NCBI RefSeq assembly: GCF_003600895.1
Contig: NZ_QYRP01000002.1
Location: 248,001 to 312,000 of the forward strand
Direction: 5' to 3'
Source of the DNA: Nocardioides cavernaquae
Lineage (GTDB): Bacteria; Actinomycetota; Actinomycetes; Propionibacteriales; Nocardioidaceae
Length of the DNA: 64,000 nt
The notes under the pieces were generated by a model. It was not told where the DNA came from. It did no database searches and was given only the letters and a program-made list of their open reading frames with translations. A program made the translations under genes and the position numbers. Within the stretch, counting starts at the first letter, position 1, and every line of letters begins with the position of its first letter. Positions 35,137 through 45,063 of the stretch are shown piece after piece.

Positions 35137-35270
35137 GCCTCGATTGTCCCGCCTCCCCAACGATCGATTGACCACGACACGGCTGAAGTAGTGAGCGTCA
35201 CGGGGCCCTCTGCCCCCAGGCACGCACACCAGCCCGGCGGGGCGACCTGGGCGGGTGTGGCCGACGGGAT

Positions 35271-35951
35271 CTAGGAGCGGGCGAGCGCCGTCCGCTGCTG
35301 ACCGTCCGTGGCGAAGTTGGACGGCTCGAGCCACGCCTCGTGGCGCTCGCGCACGGCAGGCCACTCCACGTCGGTGACGGAGAACCAGTCGGTGTCGCGG
35401 TTGCGACCCTTCACCACCATGTGGTTGCGGAAGCGGCCTTCGTGGCGGAACCCCAGTCGCTCGGCGGCCCGCCGCGAGGGCTCGTTGAGGCTGTCGCACT
35501 TCCACTCGAAGCGCCGGTAGCCGAGGTCGTCGAACGCATGCCCCATCAGCAGGTGGAGCGCCTCGGTCGCAGCGCGGCTGCGCTGCAGCGCTCGACCGAG
35601 CAGGATGCCGCCGACCTCGACCTGTCCGTGCGCCGGCTCGATGCGGAGGTACGACGCGACGCCGGCGGCCGCGCCAGCCGACGGGCCCTCCCTGGGCACC
35701 AGGGCGAACGCGAGGTCGACCGGCGAGTCGACCGCGGCGGCCAGATGCATCCAGAGCGTGGGCAGGGTCGAGGGCCTGTCGATCGGCCGATAGGTCCACA
35801 GGCTGTCGTCGTCCGGCCCACAGGTGGCCGCGAACAGGTCCGCGTAATGGGCCGAGCTCAACGGCTCGACGTCGACGTACCGTCCCTGGAGCCGGAGCGG
35901 CTCTGGCCGGGGACGCGGCACCCAACCGGGCACCGCGTCACCCACAGCCAT
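35271..35951 (-). CDS. GNAT-family N-acetyltransferase (RimJ/RimL type)
   Basis: The 226-residue protein has the RimJ/RimL layout: RLQGRYVDVEPLSSAHYADL at the start, then GVASYLRIEPAHGQVEVGGI, the acetyl-CoA loop region LQRSRAATEALHLLM, and LNEPSRRAAERLGFRHEGRF, which is typical of the C-terminal strands. It lies 14 bases downstream of ilvD on the same strand and may be co-transcribed. The amine substrate is unknown. Confidence 0.88.
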   Translation of the reverse strand: MAVGDAVPGWVPRPRPEPLRLQGRYVDVEPLSSAHYADLFAATCGPDDDSLWTYRPIDRPSTLPTLWMHLAAAVDSPVDLAFALVPREGPSAGAAAGVASYLRIEPAHGQVEVGGILLGRALQRSRAATEALHLLMGHAFDDLGYRRFEWKCDSLNEPSRRAAERLGFRHEGRFRNHMVVKGRNRDTDWFSVTDVEWPAVRERHEAWLEPSNFATDGQQRTALARS

Positions 35952-35965
35952 CTGGCGCAGATCCG

Positions 35966-37645
35966 TCAGTTCGTGATCGCGCCGTGCGCGGCGGACTGGA
36001 CGACCTTGGCGTACTTGCCGAGGACACCGCGGGTGTACTTCGGCGGACGCGGGGCCCAGCCCTCCTTGCGCTTCTCGAGCTCGTCGGCATCGACGTGCAG
36101 CTCGAGGGTGCGGTTGGCGACATCGAGGACGATCGGGTCGCCGTCGCGCACGAAGGCGATCGGGCCGGCGTCGACAGCCTCGGGGGCGATGTGCCCGACG
36201 CAGAGGCCAGTCGTGCCGCCGGAGAAACGACCGTCGGTGACGAGCAGGACGTCCTTGCCGAGCCCGGCACCCTTGATCGCTCCGGTGATGGCCAGCATCT
36301 CGCGCATGCCCGGGCCGCCCTTGGGGCCTTCGTAGCGGATCACGACGACGTCGTTGGCCACGATCTTGCCCTCGGCGAGCGCGTCGAGCGCGGCACGCTC
36401 ACCGTCGAAGACGCGCGCGGTGCCCGCGAAGACATCGGCGTCGAAGCCGGCGGACTTCACGACCGCGCCCTCGGGAGCCAGGGTGCCCTTGAGGATGGTC
36501 AGGCCGCCGGACTTGTGGATCGGGCGGTCCATGGCACGGATGACATCGTCGTCGACGTTCGGCGGGGCGATGTCGGCGAGGTTCTCGGCCATGGTCTTGC
36601 CGGTCACCGTGAGGCAGTCGCCGTGCAGGAGGCCGGCCTCGAGCAGCGCCTTCATCACCATCGGGATGCCGCCGACCCGGTCGACATCGTTCATGACGTA
36701 CTTGCCGAACGGCTTGAGGTCGCCCAGGTGCGGGACCTTGTCGCCGATGCGGTTGAAGTCGTCGAGCTGCAGGTCGACCTCGGCCTCGCGGGCGATCGCG
36801 AGCAGGTGGAGCACGGCGTTGGTGGAGCCGCCGAGCGCCATGGTGACGGCGATGGCGTTCTCGAACGCCTCCTTGGTCATGATCTGGCGGGCCGTGATGC
36901 CGCGACGGATCAGCTCGACGACCGCCTCACCCGACTTGTGCGCGTAGCCGTCACGACGGCGGTCAACGGCGGGCGGGGCGGCGGAGCCGGGGAGGGACAT
37001 GCCGAGCGCTTCGCCGATGGAGGCCATCGTGTTGGCGGTGTACATGCCACCGCAGGCGCCCTCGCCGGGGCAGATCGCCCGCTCGATGCGGTCGACCTCC
37101 TCGCGGGTGATCTTGCCGGCCAGACAGGCACCGACAGCCTCGAAGGCGTCGATGATCGTGACGTCCTTGCCGTCCACGTTGCCCGGCATGATCGAGCCTG
37201 CGTAGAGGAAGACCGAGGCGAGGTCGAGGCGGGCGGCAGCCATCAGCATGCCCGGGAGCGACTTGTCGCAGCCGGCGAGCAGCACGGAGCCGTCGAGGCG
37301 CTCGGCCATCATCACGACCTCGACCGAGTCGGCGATGACCTCGCGGGAGACCAGCGAGAAGTGCATGCCCTCGTGGCCCATCGAGATGCCGTCGGAGACC
37401 GAGATGGTGCCGAACTCGAGCGGGTAGCCGCCGGCGGCGTGGACGCCGTTCTTGACGGCCTTCGCGAGGCGGTCCAGCGACAGGTTGCAGGGGGTGATCT
37501 CGTTCCAGCTCGACGCAACGCCGATCTGGGACTTCTGGAAGTCGTCGTCCCCCATGCCCACCGCGCGGAGCATGCCGCGAGCGGCAGCGCGCTCGAGGCC
37601 GTCCGTGACGTCGCGGGAACGGGGCTTCATGTCGTGCTCGGTCAT
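35966..37645 (-). CDS. ilvD: Dihydroxy-acid dehydratase
   Basis: IlvD dehydrates the dihydroxy acids to the keto-acid precursors of Ile, Val and Leu with an iron-sulfur cluster. The 559-residue protein has [14 protein letters not shown] (cluster Cys), [28 protein letters not shown] (second and third Cys area) and [16 protein letters not shown]. The ATG at 37645 has no strong ribosome-binding site, and TAGGCT lies just upstream, so the transcript may be leaderless. No leader peptide is seen here, unlike at ilvB. Confidence 0.96.
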   Translation of the reverse strand: MTEHDMKPRSRDVTDGLERAAARGMLRAVGMGDDDFQKSQIGVASSWNEITPCNLSLDRLAKAVKNGVHAAGGYPLEFGTISVSDGISMGHEGMHFSLVSREVIADSVEVVMMAERLDGSVLLAGCDKSLPGMLMAAARLDLASVFLYAGSIMPGNVDGKDVTIIDAFEAVGACLAGKITREEVDRIERAICPGEGACGGMYTANTMASIGEALGMSLPGSAAPPAVDRRRDGYAHKSGEAVVELIRRGITARQIMTKEAFENAIAVTMALGGSTNAVLHLLAIAREAEVDLQLDDFNRIGDKVPHLGDLKPFGKYVMNDVDRVGGIPMVMKALLEAGLLHGDCLTVTGKTMAENLADIAPPNVDDDVIRAMDRPIHKSGGLTILKGTLAPEGAVVKSAGFDADVFAGTARVFDGERAALDALAEGKIVANDVVVIRYEGPKGGPGMREMLAITGAIKGAGLGKDVLLVTDGRFSGGTTGLCVGHIAPEAVDAGPIAFVRDGDPIVLDVANRTLELHVDADELEKRKEGWAPRPPKYTRGVLGKYAKVVQSAAHGAITN

Positions 37646-37774
37646 GCGCCGAGCCTAGGTCACCGACGGGTGAGCCGACCGTGCCATCTCAACCCGGCCA
37701 CTTCGGCTGGACACCCGATCAGACATCGGGCCCGGGGCAGCGCTGGAGCGGAAACAGCGGATACCTTCTCCTCT

Positions 37775-39292
37775 GTGAGCATCAGCGGACGGGCACTGGA
37801 GGCCTTCCAGCGACTCTCCGTGATCTGGCGGCTCAGGCTGGCGCTGAGCATCGGCATGGGCCTGATCAACTTCATCGGTGCCGGAGTCGTCTTCCTGCTC
37901 GGCATCCTCGTGGTCCCGCTGCCGGTGGTCTACACGGACGAGCAGGCGCTGGAGAACCTGGTCCTGCTGCTCCTGCTGATGCCGGGGTTCAGCTTCTTCG
38001 GTCTGCTCCGGGGCTACGTGATCCTCCAGCCCACCGCCGCCTGGGTGGGGGCCGGACGCCGGCCCTACCCCGACGAGCAGCGGCTGCTGCTGGCCACGCC
38101 TCGCGCGTTCTTCGTCCTCCACGCGCTGTTCTGGGGCTTCGGCACCGTCGTCTTCGGCATCTTCAACGGCCTCTACGACCAGCAGCTCGGCTGGACGGTC
38201 GCACTCCTCGTCTTCATCTCGGGCCTGACCGCCTGCGCGGTCTCGTACCTGCTGACCGAGCGCCTGCTCAGGCCCCTCGCACGCCAGGCCCTGCGTCGCG
38301 GCGTACCTGACCGGCTCCGGGTGCGCAGCGTCACGACGCGCTCCATGTTCGCGTGGGTGCTCGGCACCGGCGCTCCGGTGCTCGGCATCGCGATCGTCGG
38401 ATTCACCTCGCTCACCAACAGCGAGGTCGTCTCCGTGCGGCAACTGGCGATCACCATGCTGGTGCTCGGCACGATGGCGTTCGGAGTGGGCCTGGTCACC
38501 ACCTTCCTCGCCGCCAAGGCGAGCTCCGACCCGATCCGCGCGCTGCGGCTCTCGTTCGCGAAGGTCTCCCACGGCAACCTGAACGCCGAGGTGCAGATCT
38601 ATGACGGCACCGAGATCGGCCTGCTCCAGGCGGGCTTCAACGAGATGGTGGTGGGCCTCCGCGAGCGCGAGCGCCTCCGCGACCTCTTCGGCCGCCACGT
38701 CGGCGGCGACGTGGCCCGCGCCGCGCTCGAGGGCGGCGTCCAGCTCGGCGGCGAGTCCCGCCACGTCGGCGTGCTCTTCGTCGACATCGTCGGCTCGACC
38801 GCACTCGCCACCGAACGGCCTCCGGGCGAGGTCGTCGCGCTCCTCAACCACTTCTTCGACGTGGTCATCGACGTGGTCCACCAGCACGAAGGCTGGATCA
38901 ACAAGTTCGAGGGCGACGCGGCGCTCGCCGTGTGGGGTGCCCCCGTCGGCGTCGCGGACATGGAGGCGCGGGTCCTGCAGGCAGCGCGCGTGCTCGGGCA
39001 GCGGCTGCGCACCGAGGTCGTCGAGCTCGAGGCATGCATCGGCGTCTCCGCCGGCATCGCGGTCGCGGGCAACGTCGGAGCGGCCGAGCGCTACGAGTAC
39101 ACCGTGATCGGCGACCCCGTGAACGAGGCAGCGCGGCTCACCGGCCTTGCCAAGAGCCACCCCGGCCATGTCGTCGCCAACGCACAACTGCTCAGCCAGG
39201 CCGGCGACGAGGCCCAGCACTGGATCGAGCACACGCCGGTGACGGTCCGCGGCCGCACGGAGCCGACGTACCTCGCCGTGCCCATCGACTGA
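37775..39292 (+). CDS. Second membrane-bound class III nucleotide cyclase with HAMP domain
   Basis: The 505-residue protein repeats the architecture of the gene at 1116-2606: about six membrane segments, HAMP (SSDPIRALRLSFAKVSHGNL), then the cyclase domain. Catalytic aspartates are in LFVDIVGST (near residue 336) and NKFEGD (near 380); the purine Lys and VNEAARL Asn/Arg are present. The block RDLFGRHVGGDVARAALEGG is almost the same as in the paralogue. I start at the GTG at 37775; no strong ribosome-binding site decides it. It is followed at five bases by a transporter gene. Confidence 0.9.
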   Translation: MSISGRALEAFQRLSVIWRLRLALSIGMGLINFIGAGVVFLLGILVVPLPVVYTDEQALENLVLLLLLMPGFSFFGLLRGYVILQPTAAWVGAGRRPYPDEQRLLLATPRAFFVLHALFWGFGTVVFGIFNGLYDQQLGWTVALLVFISGLTACAVSYLLTERLLRPLARQALRRGVPDRLRVRSVTTRSMFAWVLGTGAPVLGIAIVGFTSLTNSEVVSVRQLAITMLVLGTMAFGVGLVTTFLAAKASSDPIRALRLSFAKVSHGNLNAEVQIYDGTEIGLLQAGFNEMVVGLRERERLRDLFGRHVGGDVARAALEGGVQLGGESRHVGVLFVDIVGSTALATERPPGEVVALLNHFFDVVIDVVHQHEGWINKFEGDAALAVWGAPVGVADMEARVLQAARVLGQRLRTEVVELEACIGVSAGIAVAGNVGAAERYEYTVIGDPVNEAARLTGLAKSHPGHVVANAQLLSQAGDEAQHWIEHTPVTVRGRTEPTYLAVPID

Positions 39293-39297
39293 GTCGC

Positions 39298-40143
39298 ATG
39301 CGCAGGTCGGTGTTGTTCGTGCTGGGCGGGATCATCTCCGTCCAGGTCGGTGCTGCCGTCGCAAAGGGGCTCTTCGACCGGATCGACCCGACCACGCTGG
39401 TCTGGCTTCGGCTGGCGACGAGCAGCGTCGTCCTGCTGCTGTGGGCCCGTCCCTCCCTGCGCAGTCGCTCGCGTGGGGACTGGCTCGTCGTGCTCGGATT
39501 CGGAGTGAGCCTGGGCACCATGAACTGGGCGATCTACCAGTCCTTCGCCCGGATCCCGATCGGGCTCGCGGTCACCATCGAGTTCGTCGGGCCGCTCTCC
39601 ATCGCCGTTCTCGGGTCCAGACGCCCCCGCGACCTGCTCTGGGTGGCGCTCGCCGGCGCCGGCGTGGTGCTGCTCGGGTTCTCCCCGGCCGGGGTCACGG
39701 TCGCGGGTGTCGGGTTCGCGCTGCTCGCCGGCGCCGCCTGGGCGGCGTACATCCTGCTCAGCGCGGGGACCGGACGCCGCTGGCCGGGCCTCGACGGGCT
39801 GGCCGTCGCCAGCCTGCTGGCCACCCTCCCCCTCACCCCGTACGCCGTGGCAACAGGCGGCAGCGCCCTGCTCAACCCGTGGATCCTGGTCGCCGGCGCC
39901 CTGGTGGGCCTGCTCAGCTCGGTGGTTCCCTACAGCCTCGAGCTCGCGGCGCTGCGCCACCTGGCGCCATCGACGTTCGGCATCCTGATGAGCCTGGAGC
40001 CGGCCGCTGCTGCGCTGGCCGCCCTGCTGCTGCTCGGGGAGTTCCTGGAGCCGCTCCAGTGGTGCGCGCTCGTCTGCGTCGTCGTGGCCTCCGTCGGGGC
40101 CACGCGAGCCGGGATGCGGGCCGTCGCGCCCGCCCCTGACTGA
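39298..40143 (+). CDS. EamA/DMT-superfamily exporter (RhtA-like)
   Basis: The 281-residue protein has ten predicted membrane helices in two EamA repeats. TLVWLRLATSSVVLLLW and IGLAVTIEFVGPLSIAVLGS are typical of the RhtA (threonine/homoserine exporter) branch. The ATG at 39298 lies five bases after the cyclase stop, so they form an operon. It probably exports a small metabolite such as an amino acid; the substrate cannot be read. Confidence 0.87.
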   Translation: MRRSVLFVLGGIISVQVGAAVAKGLFDRIDPTTLVWLRLATSSVVLLLWARPSLRSRSRGDWLVVLGFGVSLGTMNWAIYQSFARIPIGLAVTIEFVGPLSIAVLGSRRPRDLLWVALAGAGVVLLGFSPAGVTVAGVGFALLAGAAWAAYILLSAGTGRRWPGLDGLAVASLLATLPLTPYAVATGGSALLNPWILVAGALVGLLSSVVPYSLELAALRHLAPSTFGILMSLEPAAAALAALLLLGEFLEPLQWCALVCVVVASVGATRAGMRAVAPAPD

Positions 40144-40192
40144 ACCCTGGGGTTGCTCCGGCAGAGTTCACACGGTTGTCACACCCCGGGGA

Positions 40193-40220
40193 TTGCACGG
40201 CGCTCAGGCGCGAGTAATGT
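40193..40220 (+). promoter_or_regulatory. Promoter for the 40263 gene
   Basis: TTGCAC (40193-40198) and TAATGT (40215-40220) are separated by 16 bases and lie 43 bases upstream of the next ATG. Both hexamers match the housekeeping consensus well for a GC-rich genome. Confidence 0.55.
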
Positions 40221-40262
40221 CGGACTCGTCCACCTGCCCCTTGTCCCTCGAAGTGGACCCCC

Positions 40263-40520
40263 ATGGCTCTCCTGAACGACCTCCTCACGACCACCCGACG
40301 CCTCATCGACGGCTGGGCAACCGCCGCGCAGCAGCAGGCGTGTCGCAACGCGATGGTCGCCGGCACCGCACTCGCGCAGGCCCGGGCACAGCGGGCCAAC
40401 GTCGAGGAGTTCCTCGCCGCGCGCATCCCCGGCCCTCGCAAGCCCGCCTCGGTCGACGGCGAGCTGGCCGAGGCTGAGACCGCTGCCCCCAAGCCGGCGC
40501 CCAGCGCGGCCAACGGCTGA
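40263..40520 (+). CDS. Small hypothetical protein
   Basis: The 85-residue protein is mostly helical: LLNDLLTTTRRLIDGWATAA and then an Ala/Gln-rich amphipathic region with QARAQRANVEEFLA. The tail is Ala/Pro-rich and probably disordered. It has no signal peptide or membrane segment. A convincing promoter precedes it and an alpha/beta hydrolase gene follows 24 bases later. I do not recognise it. Confidence 0.6.
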   Translation: MALLNDLLTTTRRLIDGWATAAQQQACRNAMVAGTALAQARAQRANVEEFLAARIPGPRKPASVDGELAEAETAAPKPAPSAANG

Positions 40521-40544
40521 GTCCGCGGAACGACGCACCCTCCC

Positions 40545-41486
40545 ATGCGCCGGGCCCGGACTCAGCCCGCCGCGTCGAGTGCGCCTGCACCGGCAAAGGT
40601 CTTCCACTACGACGTCCGGGCCGCTGACGGCACCCGGCTGCGCGCGTGGACCAACGACCCGGACCTCCTCCTGCAGGGGCCGACAGTGCTGCTGTGCAAC
40701 GGTCTGGGCACGAGCCCCTGGGCCATGCCGGCCATGCTCGACCCCGGCTGCGGCGTCCGCGTCATCTCGTGGGACCACCGAGGGACCGGCGGCTCCGACC
40801 GGCCCGCTGACCTCGAGGCGGTCAGCGTGCCGCACTTCGTCGACGATGCGCTCGCGGTCCTCGACGAGGCGGGCGTTGAGCGCGCCACTGTCGTCGGTTG
40901 GTCGCTCGGGGTCAACATCGCCTTCGAGCTCGCCCTGCTCCACCCCGGTCGGGTGGACGGCATCGTCGCCGTGGCAGGGGTGCCCGGAGGCACCTTCGCC
41001 TCCATGCTCGGCCCCCTCCACCTGCCGCCGCGGCTCGCACACGCCCTCACCGTCGGCACGGCACGCCTGGTCCGGTGCACCGGCCGCGCGCTGAGCCCGG
41101 TCAGCCGGCGGATCCCGGTGGGGCCGCGGCTGGTCTGGTTGCTGTCGCACTCCGGCCTCATGTTCCCCCCGGCAGACCCGGCCAACGCTGCCCATGCGAT
41201 CCGGGAGTTCCTCCGCACCCCCGTCGACTGGTACTTCCACCTCGCGCTCCACGCCGCGGCCCACCGCCCCGTGGACCTCTCCCGCATCGCGGTGCCGGCG
41301 CTCTTCATCGCCGGGCGCTGGGACGTGCTGGCCGGCCCGCGTGACATGGCCCGGGCCGCCGCCCAGCTCCAGGACGCGGCGTACGTCGAGCTGGCGGGCT
41401 CGCACTTCCTCACCCTGGAGCAACCGCAGGTGGTGCACGATCTGGTGATGGACTTCATCTCACGGCTCACGCCCGCACCGCGATGA
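40545..41486 (+). CDS. Alpha/beta hydrolase
   Basis: The 313-residue protein has the alpha/beta-hydrolase pattern: oxyanion region LCNGLGTSPW, DHRGTGGSDRP, nucleophile elbow VVGWSLGVN with the catalytic Ser, FIAGRWDVLAGP with the acid, and LAGSHFLTLEQP with the His. It resembles esterases and peptidases of the broad family; the substrate is unknown. It overlaps the next gene by ATGA and starts an operon of three. Confidence 0.85.
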   Translation: MRRARTQPAASSAPAPAKVFHYDVRAADGTRLRAWTNDPDLLLQGPTVLLCNGLGTSPWAMPAMLDPGCGVRVISWDHRGTGGSDRPADLEAVSVPHFVDDALAVLDEAGVERATVVGWSLGVNIAFELALLHPGRVDGIVAVAGVPGGTFASMLGPLHLPPRLAHALTVGTARLVRCTGRALSPVSRRIPVGPRLVWLLSHSGLMFPPADPANAAHAIREFLRTPVDWYFHLALHAAAHRPVDLSRIAVPALFIAGRWDVLAGPRDMARAAAQLQDAAYVELAGSHFLTLEQPQVVHDLVMDFISRLTPAPR

Positions 41487-42583
41487 CCACCCGGGCGCGC
41501 GCCCGCACCGCCGCGCAGGCCCTCACGGCGATGCTCGCCTGCGGCGCCGTGTCCGCATGCTCCACCGTCGATCGGTCAGGCAGGTCCGAGACGCCTCGCG
41601 GCGACGGGCCGAGGGTGGTCGGCACGGTCGCCACCGACCTCGACACCCCGTGGGGAGTCGCCTTCCTCCCGGACGGCACCGCGATCGTCACCGAGCGTGA
41701 CACCGGCCGCGTGCTGACGATCAGCGGCACGTCTGAAACGAAGGCCGACGTGACCGAGATCGGCCGGATCCGCCAGGTCAGCGACCCCGACGACGAGGCC
41801 GGACTGCTCGGTGTCGCGGTGAGCCCGGACTTCGCGAAGGACCGGAGGCTCTGGTTCTACGTCACGACGGCGGAGGACAACCGCGTCGTCACGACGACGT
41901 ACGACGACGGGCGACTGGGCACCGTGCGTCCGGTGCTGACCGGGATCCCGACCGGCTGGATCCACGACGGCGGCCGGCTGGAGTTCGGCCCGGACGGCCA
42001 TCTCTATGTCTCGACCGGCGAGACCGGTGACACCGATCTCGCCCCCGACCGCTCGTCTCTCGCCGGGAAGGTCCTGAGGATCACCCGCGAGGGCGCGCCG
42101 GCACCGGGCAACCCCGACCCCGACTCCCCCGTCTGGACCTGGGGCCACCGCAACATCCAGGGCCTCGCCTTCGATGACCGCGGCCGGCTGTGGGCCAGCG
42201 AATTCGGAGCCGACGCGTACGACGAGCTGAACCTGATCGCCCCAGGACAGGACTATGGCTGGCCGTCGGTCGAGGGCAACGGTGGCTCGAAGGGACAGGT
42301 GGACCCGCACCTCGTCTGGTCGACCGACGAGGCGTCGCCGTCCGGGCTCGCGTTCGCCGACGGTGATCTCTGGATGGCTGCACTGCGCGGCGAACGTCTG
42401 TGGCGCGTGCGGATCGCCGACGGGCGCGCGACAGGGGCCGACGCGTTCTTCATCGGCGATCATGGCCGCATGCGCACCGTGGTCACCTCCCCCAGCGGCG
42501 ACCTCTGGGTCACCACCTCCAACCGTGACGGACGCGGTGACCCGGAGCAGGGCGACGACCGGATCCTCCTGGTGCGCCCGTGA
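41483..42583 (+). CDS. PQQ-dependent sugar dehydrogenase family lipoprotein
   Basis: The 366-residue protein starts with a lipoprotein signal whose lipobox is VSAC (Cys26). The rest is a six-bladed propeller of the glucose/sorbosone dehydrogenase family: DTPWGVAFLPDGTAIVTERD, EAGLLGVAVSPDF, GRLEFGPDGHLYVSTGETG, WTWGHRNIQGLAFDD. These are quinoprotein-like aldose dehydrogenases acting outside the membrane; I see no PQQ synthesis genes in the window. ATGA overlaps at both ends tie it to its neighbours. Confidence 0.9.
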   Translation: MTTRARARTAAQALTAMLACGAVSACSTVDRSGRSETPRGDGPRVVGTVATDLDTPWGVAFLPDGTAIVTERDTGRVLTISGTSETKADVTEIGRIRQVSDPDDEAGLLGVAVSPDFAKDRRLWFYVTTAEDNRVVTTTYDDGRLGTVRPVLTGIPTGWIHDGGRLEFGPDGHLYVSTGETGDTDLAPDRSSLAGKVLRITREGAPAPGNPDPDSPVWTWGHRNIQGLAFDDRGRLWASEFGADAYDELNLIAPGQDYGWPSVEGNGGSKGQVDPHLVWSTDEASPSGLAFADGDLWMAALRGERLWRVRIADGRATGADAFFIGDHGRMRTVVTSPSGDLWVTTSNRDGRGDPEQGDDRILLVRP

Positions 42584-43443
42584 CCCACGCGGTCGTCCAC
42601 CCAGAGCTCGACCCAGCGCTCACGGTCCGCATCACCGCTCACTCGGCCATCGACGGGGTTCGTGCAGGATCAGCCCTCCTCGCGGTCGGCGATCGGCTCC
42701 TCGTGGTCGGCGACGATGCGCACACCGCGACCTGGATCGAGCCTTCCTCCGGTGGCTCGCGGGCCCAGGTGCTCGCGGGTGACGGCGGGGTGTTGCCCAA
42801 GCCGCTCAAGCCCGACTTCGAGGCTGCCGTCGTCGACCCCGACGGGTCCGTCTGGCTGCTCGGCTCGGGCTCCCTGTCGAACCGGTGGCTGGTCACCCGG
42901 CTCTCCGGCCCGGACCACGCCGAGGTCACCTCCTACGACCGCGCAGAGGTGTACGCCGCGATCGCGACGCACCTGGGCACCGCACCCAACCTTGAGGGAG
43001 CGGTCTTCGCAGGGAATGTCCTGCGCGTCTGCCACCGTTCGACCGGTGCGCTCCCCGATGTCGTCATCGACCTGCCCTCCGATGTCCTCCGCGGCGGGCG
43101 CACCCGGGTGCTTGCGACGACCCGGCTGGCGCCGGCCGTCGTGGGCGGCGTACCTGCGCACGTGACGGACCTGGCGCTGCTCCCCGACGGACGCATCGCC
43201 TTCCTGGCCGCCGCCGAGGACACCGACGACCCGGTCGCCGACGGGCCCGTGGCCGGCACGGTCTTCGGGATCCTCGAGGGCGACCGTGCGTGGTGGGCGC
43301 CGATCCTCGAAGCGGATGGCTCCCCGAGCACCCGCAAGGCCGAAGGCCTCGTCATCGACCCCGACGGGTCGGGCGGGTGGCTCGTGACCGACCGCGACGA
43401 CCCGTCACTGCCCGCCGAGCTCTGCCGCTTCACCCTCCGTTGA
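42580..43443 (+). CDS. Beta-propeller-like protein of unknown function
   Basis: The 287-residue protein contains repeated short strands with DGSVWLLGSGSLSNRWLVTR, LPDGRIAFLAAAEDTDDP and GLVIDPDGSGGWLVTDRDDP, the style of an esterase-like phytase or DUF6929 propeller. It has no signal peptide. It overlaps the sugar dehydrogenase gene by ATGA, so it probably works with the same substrate class. The family assignment is tentative. Confidence 0.65.
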   Translation: MTHAVVHPELDPALTVRITAHSAIDGVRAGSALLAVGDRLLVVGDDAHTATWIEPSSGGSRAQVLAGDGGVLPKPLKPDFEAAVVDPDGSVWLLGSGSLSNRWLVTRLSGPDHAEVTSYDRAEVYAAIATHLGTAPNLEGAVFAGNVLRVCHRSTGALPDVVIDLPSDVLRGGRTRVLATTRLAPAVVGGVPAHVTDLALLPDGRIAFLAAAEDTDDPVADGPVAGTVFGILEGDRAWWAPILEADGSPSTRKAEGLVIDPDGSGGWLVTDRDDPSLPAELCRFTLR

Positions 43444-43536
43444 CACGGCGCAAAGTGGGCGTCGACACGGCGCAAGTTGCGCCGTGTCAACGTCAAGGTT
43501 GGGCCGTGTCAACGTCAAGGTTGGGCCGTGTCGACG
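43440..43536. repeat. Mirrored 22-bp-period repeat array between convergent genes
   Basis: The unit GTYGACACGGCSCAA occurs twice on the plus strand (from 43440 and 43462) and three times on the minus strand (ends near 43490, 43512 and 43534), each 22 bases apart. The two inner copies meet as GACACGGCGCAA, G, TTGCGCCGTGTC (43464-43488). The minus-strand copies carry the identical spacer CCTTGAC twice. The region lies between the propeller gene and gatB, so it also serves as a terminator hairpin. Confidence 0.8.
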
Positions 43537-43545
43537 GGAAGGGTG

Positions 43546-45063
43546 TCAGGTGAGCTTTTCCATGATGATCTCGCGGACGCGGGCTGCGTCGGCCTGACCA
43601 CCCATGGCCTTCATGACTCCGCCGATCAGCGCACCGGCGGCGGCGTGGTTGCCACCGCGGATCTTGTCGGCGACGGCCGGCTGGGCTTCGATCGCGGCAT
43701 CAACTGCGGCAGTGAGCGCACCGTCGTCGGAGACCACGGCCAGCCCACGGGCGGCGATGATCTCCTCGGGGGTGCCCTCGCCGGCGATCAGGCCGTCGAA
43801 GACCTGACGAGCGAGCTTGTCGTTGATCGTCTTCGCTTCCACCAGCTTCTGCACGGCCGCGACCTGGACCGGCGTGACACCGACTGCAGCAAGCTCGACG
43901 CCCGCGTCGTTGGCACGACGGAGCAGCTCGGCGACCCACCACTTGCGGGCCGACTGGGGTGTCGCGCCGGCGGCAACGGTGGCCTCGATCAACGGCAGCG
44001 CTCCGGCTGCCCAGACGTCACGCATCTCGAGGTCGGTGAAGCCGTACTCCGCCTGGAGGCGGGCCTTCCGGACAGTCGGGTTCTCGGGCAGCGTGAGGCG
44101 GAGCTCGTCGACCCACGCGCGCGAGGGGGCGACGGGCACCAGGTCCGGCTCCGGGAAGTAGCGGTAGTCGTCGGCGTCGGACTTCTCGCGCCCCGACGTC
44201 GTGACCCCGGTGTCCTCGTGCCAGTGGCGCGTCTCCTGGAGGACCTTGCCGCCGTCGTTGAGGATCGCCGCGTGACGCTCGACCTCGTAGCGGACCGCGC
44301 GCTCGACCGAGCGCAGCGAGTTGACGTTCTTGGTCTCGCTGCGGGTGCCGAGGACATCAGATCCCTTGGGCGCCAGCGACAGGTTCACGTCGGCACGGAT
44401 CGAGCCCTGGTCCATGCGGGCGTCGGAGACACCAAGGGCGACGATCAGCTCGCGCAGCTGCGCGACGTACGCCTTGGCGATCTCGGGCGCCTTCTCCCCC
44501 GCACCTCGGATCGGCTTGGTGACGATCTCGATCAGGGGAATGCCAGCACGGTTGTAGTCGACCAGCGAGTAGTCGGCCCCGTGGATGCGACCGGTGGCGC
44601 CACCGACGTGGAGCGACTTGCCGGTGTCCTCCTCCATGTGCGCGCGCTCGATCTCGACCCGGAACGTCTCGGTCTCGCCGGCCGCGTTCTGGATGTCGAC
44701 ATCCATGAAGCCCTCGAACGCAATGGGCTCGTCGTACTGCGAGGTCTGGAAGTTCTTCGGCATGTCCGGGTAGAAGTAGTTCTTCCGGGCGAAGCGGCAC
44801 CACTCGGCGATCTCGCAGTTCAGCGCGAGGCCGATCCGGATCGCCGACTCGATGGCCTTCGCGTTGACCACCGGCATCGCGCCGGGCAGGCCGAGGCAGA
44901 CCGGGCAGACCTGGGTGTTCGGCTCGGCGCCGAACTCCGTCGGGCAGCCGCAGAACATCTTCGTGTTGGAGTTCAGCTCGACGTGGACCTCGAGGCCCAG
45001 CGCCGGGTCGTACGACGCGAGCGCGGTGTCGAACGGGACCAGGGCAACGGCGGTGGTGCTCAC
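43546..45063 (-). CDS. gatB: Asp-tRNA(Asn)/Glu-tRNA(Gln) amidotransferase subunit B
   Basis: GatB binds the mischarged tRNA and activates the acyl group in the GatCAB complex. The 505-residue protein has [20 protein letters not shown], a CxC...CPVC cluster region (CGC and CPVCLGLPG), FPDM-type segment [18 protein letters not shown], and a C-terminal YqeY/GatB helical domain that recognises tRNA. The GTG at 45063 overlaps the gatA stop (GTGA). Downstream there is the repeat array. Confidence 0.96.
   Translation of the reverse strand: MSTTAVALVPFDTALASYDPALGLEVHVELNSNTKMFCGCPTEFGAEPNTQVCPVCLGLPGAMPVVNAKAIESAIRIGLALNCEIAEWCRFARKNYFYPDMPKNFQTSQYDEPIAFEGFMDVDIQNAAGETETFRVEIERAHMEEDTGKSLHVGGATGRIHGADYSLVDYNRAGIPLIEIVTKPIRGAGEKAPEIAKAYVAQLRELIVALGVSDARMDQGSIRADVNLSLAPKGSDVLGTRSETKNVNSLRSVERAVRYEVERHAAILNDGGKVLQETRHWHEDTGVTTSGREKSDADDYRYFPEPDLVPVAPSRAWVDELRLTLPENPTVRKARLQAEYGFTDLEMRDVWAAGALPLIEATVAAGATPQSARKWWVAELLRRANDAGVELAAVGVTPVQVAAVQKLVEAKTINDKLARQVFDGLIAGEGTPEEIIAARGLAVVSDDGALTAAVDAAIEAQPAVADKIRGGNHAAAGALIGGVMKAMGGQADAARVREIIMEKLT

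Noticed and set aside
35984..39292. Very long open frame of 1102 codons
   Set aside because: Its first two thirds are the antisense shadow of ilvD; only the part from 37775 has cyclase motifs, so the real gene starts there.
43440..43536. Possible CRISPR array
   Set aside because: Units of 15-22 bases with identical or nearly identical spacers in two orientations and no cas genes nearby; this is not a CRISPR array.
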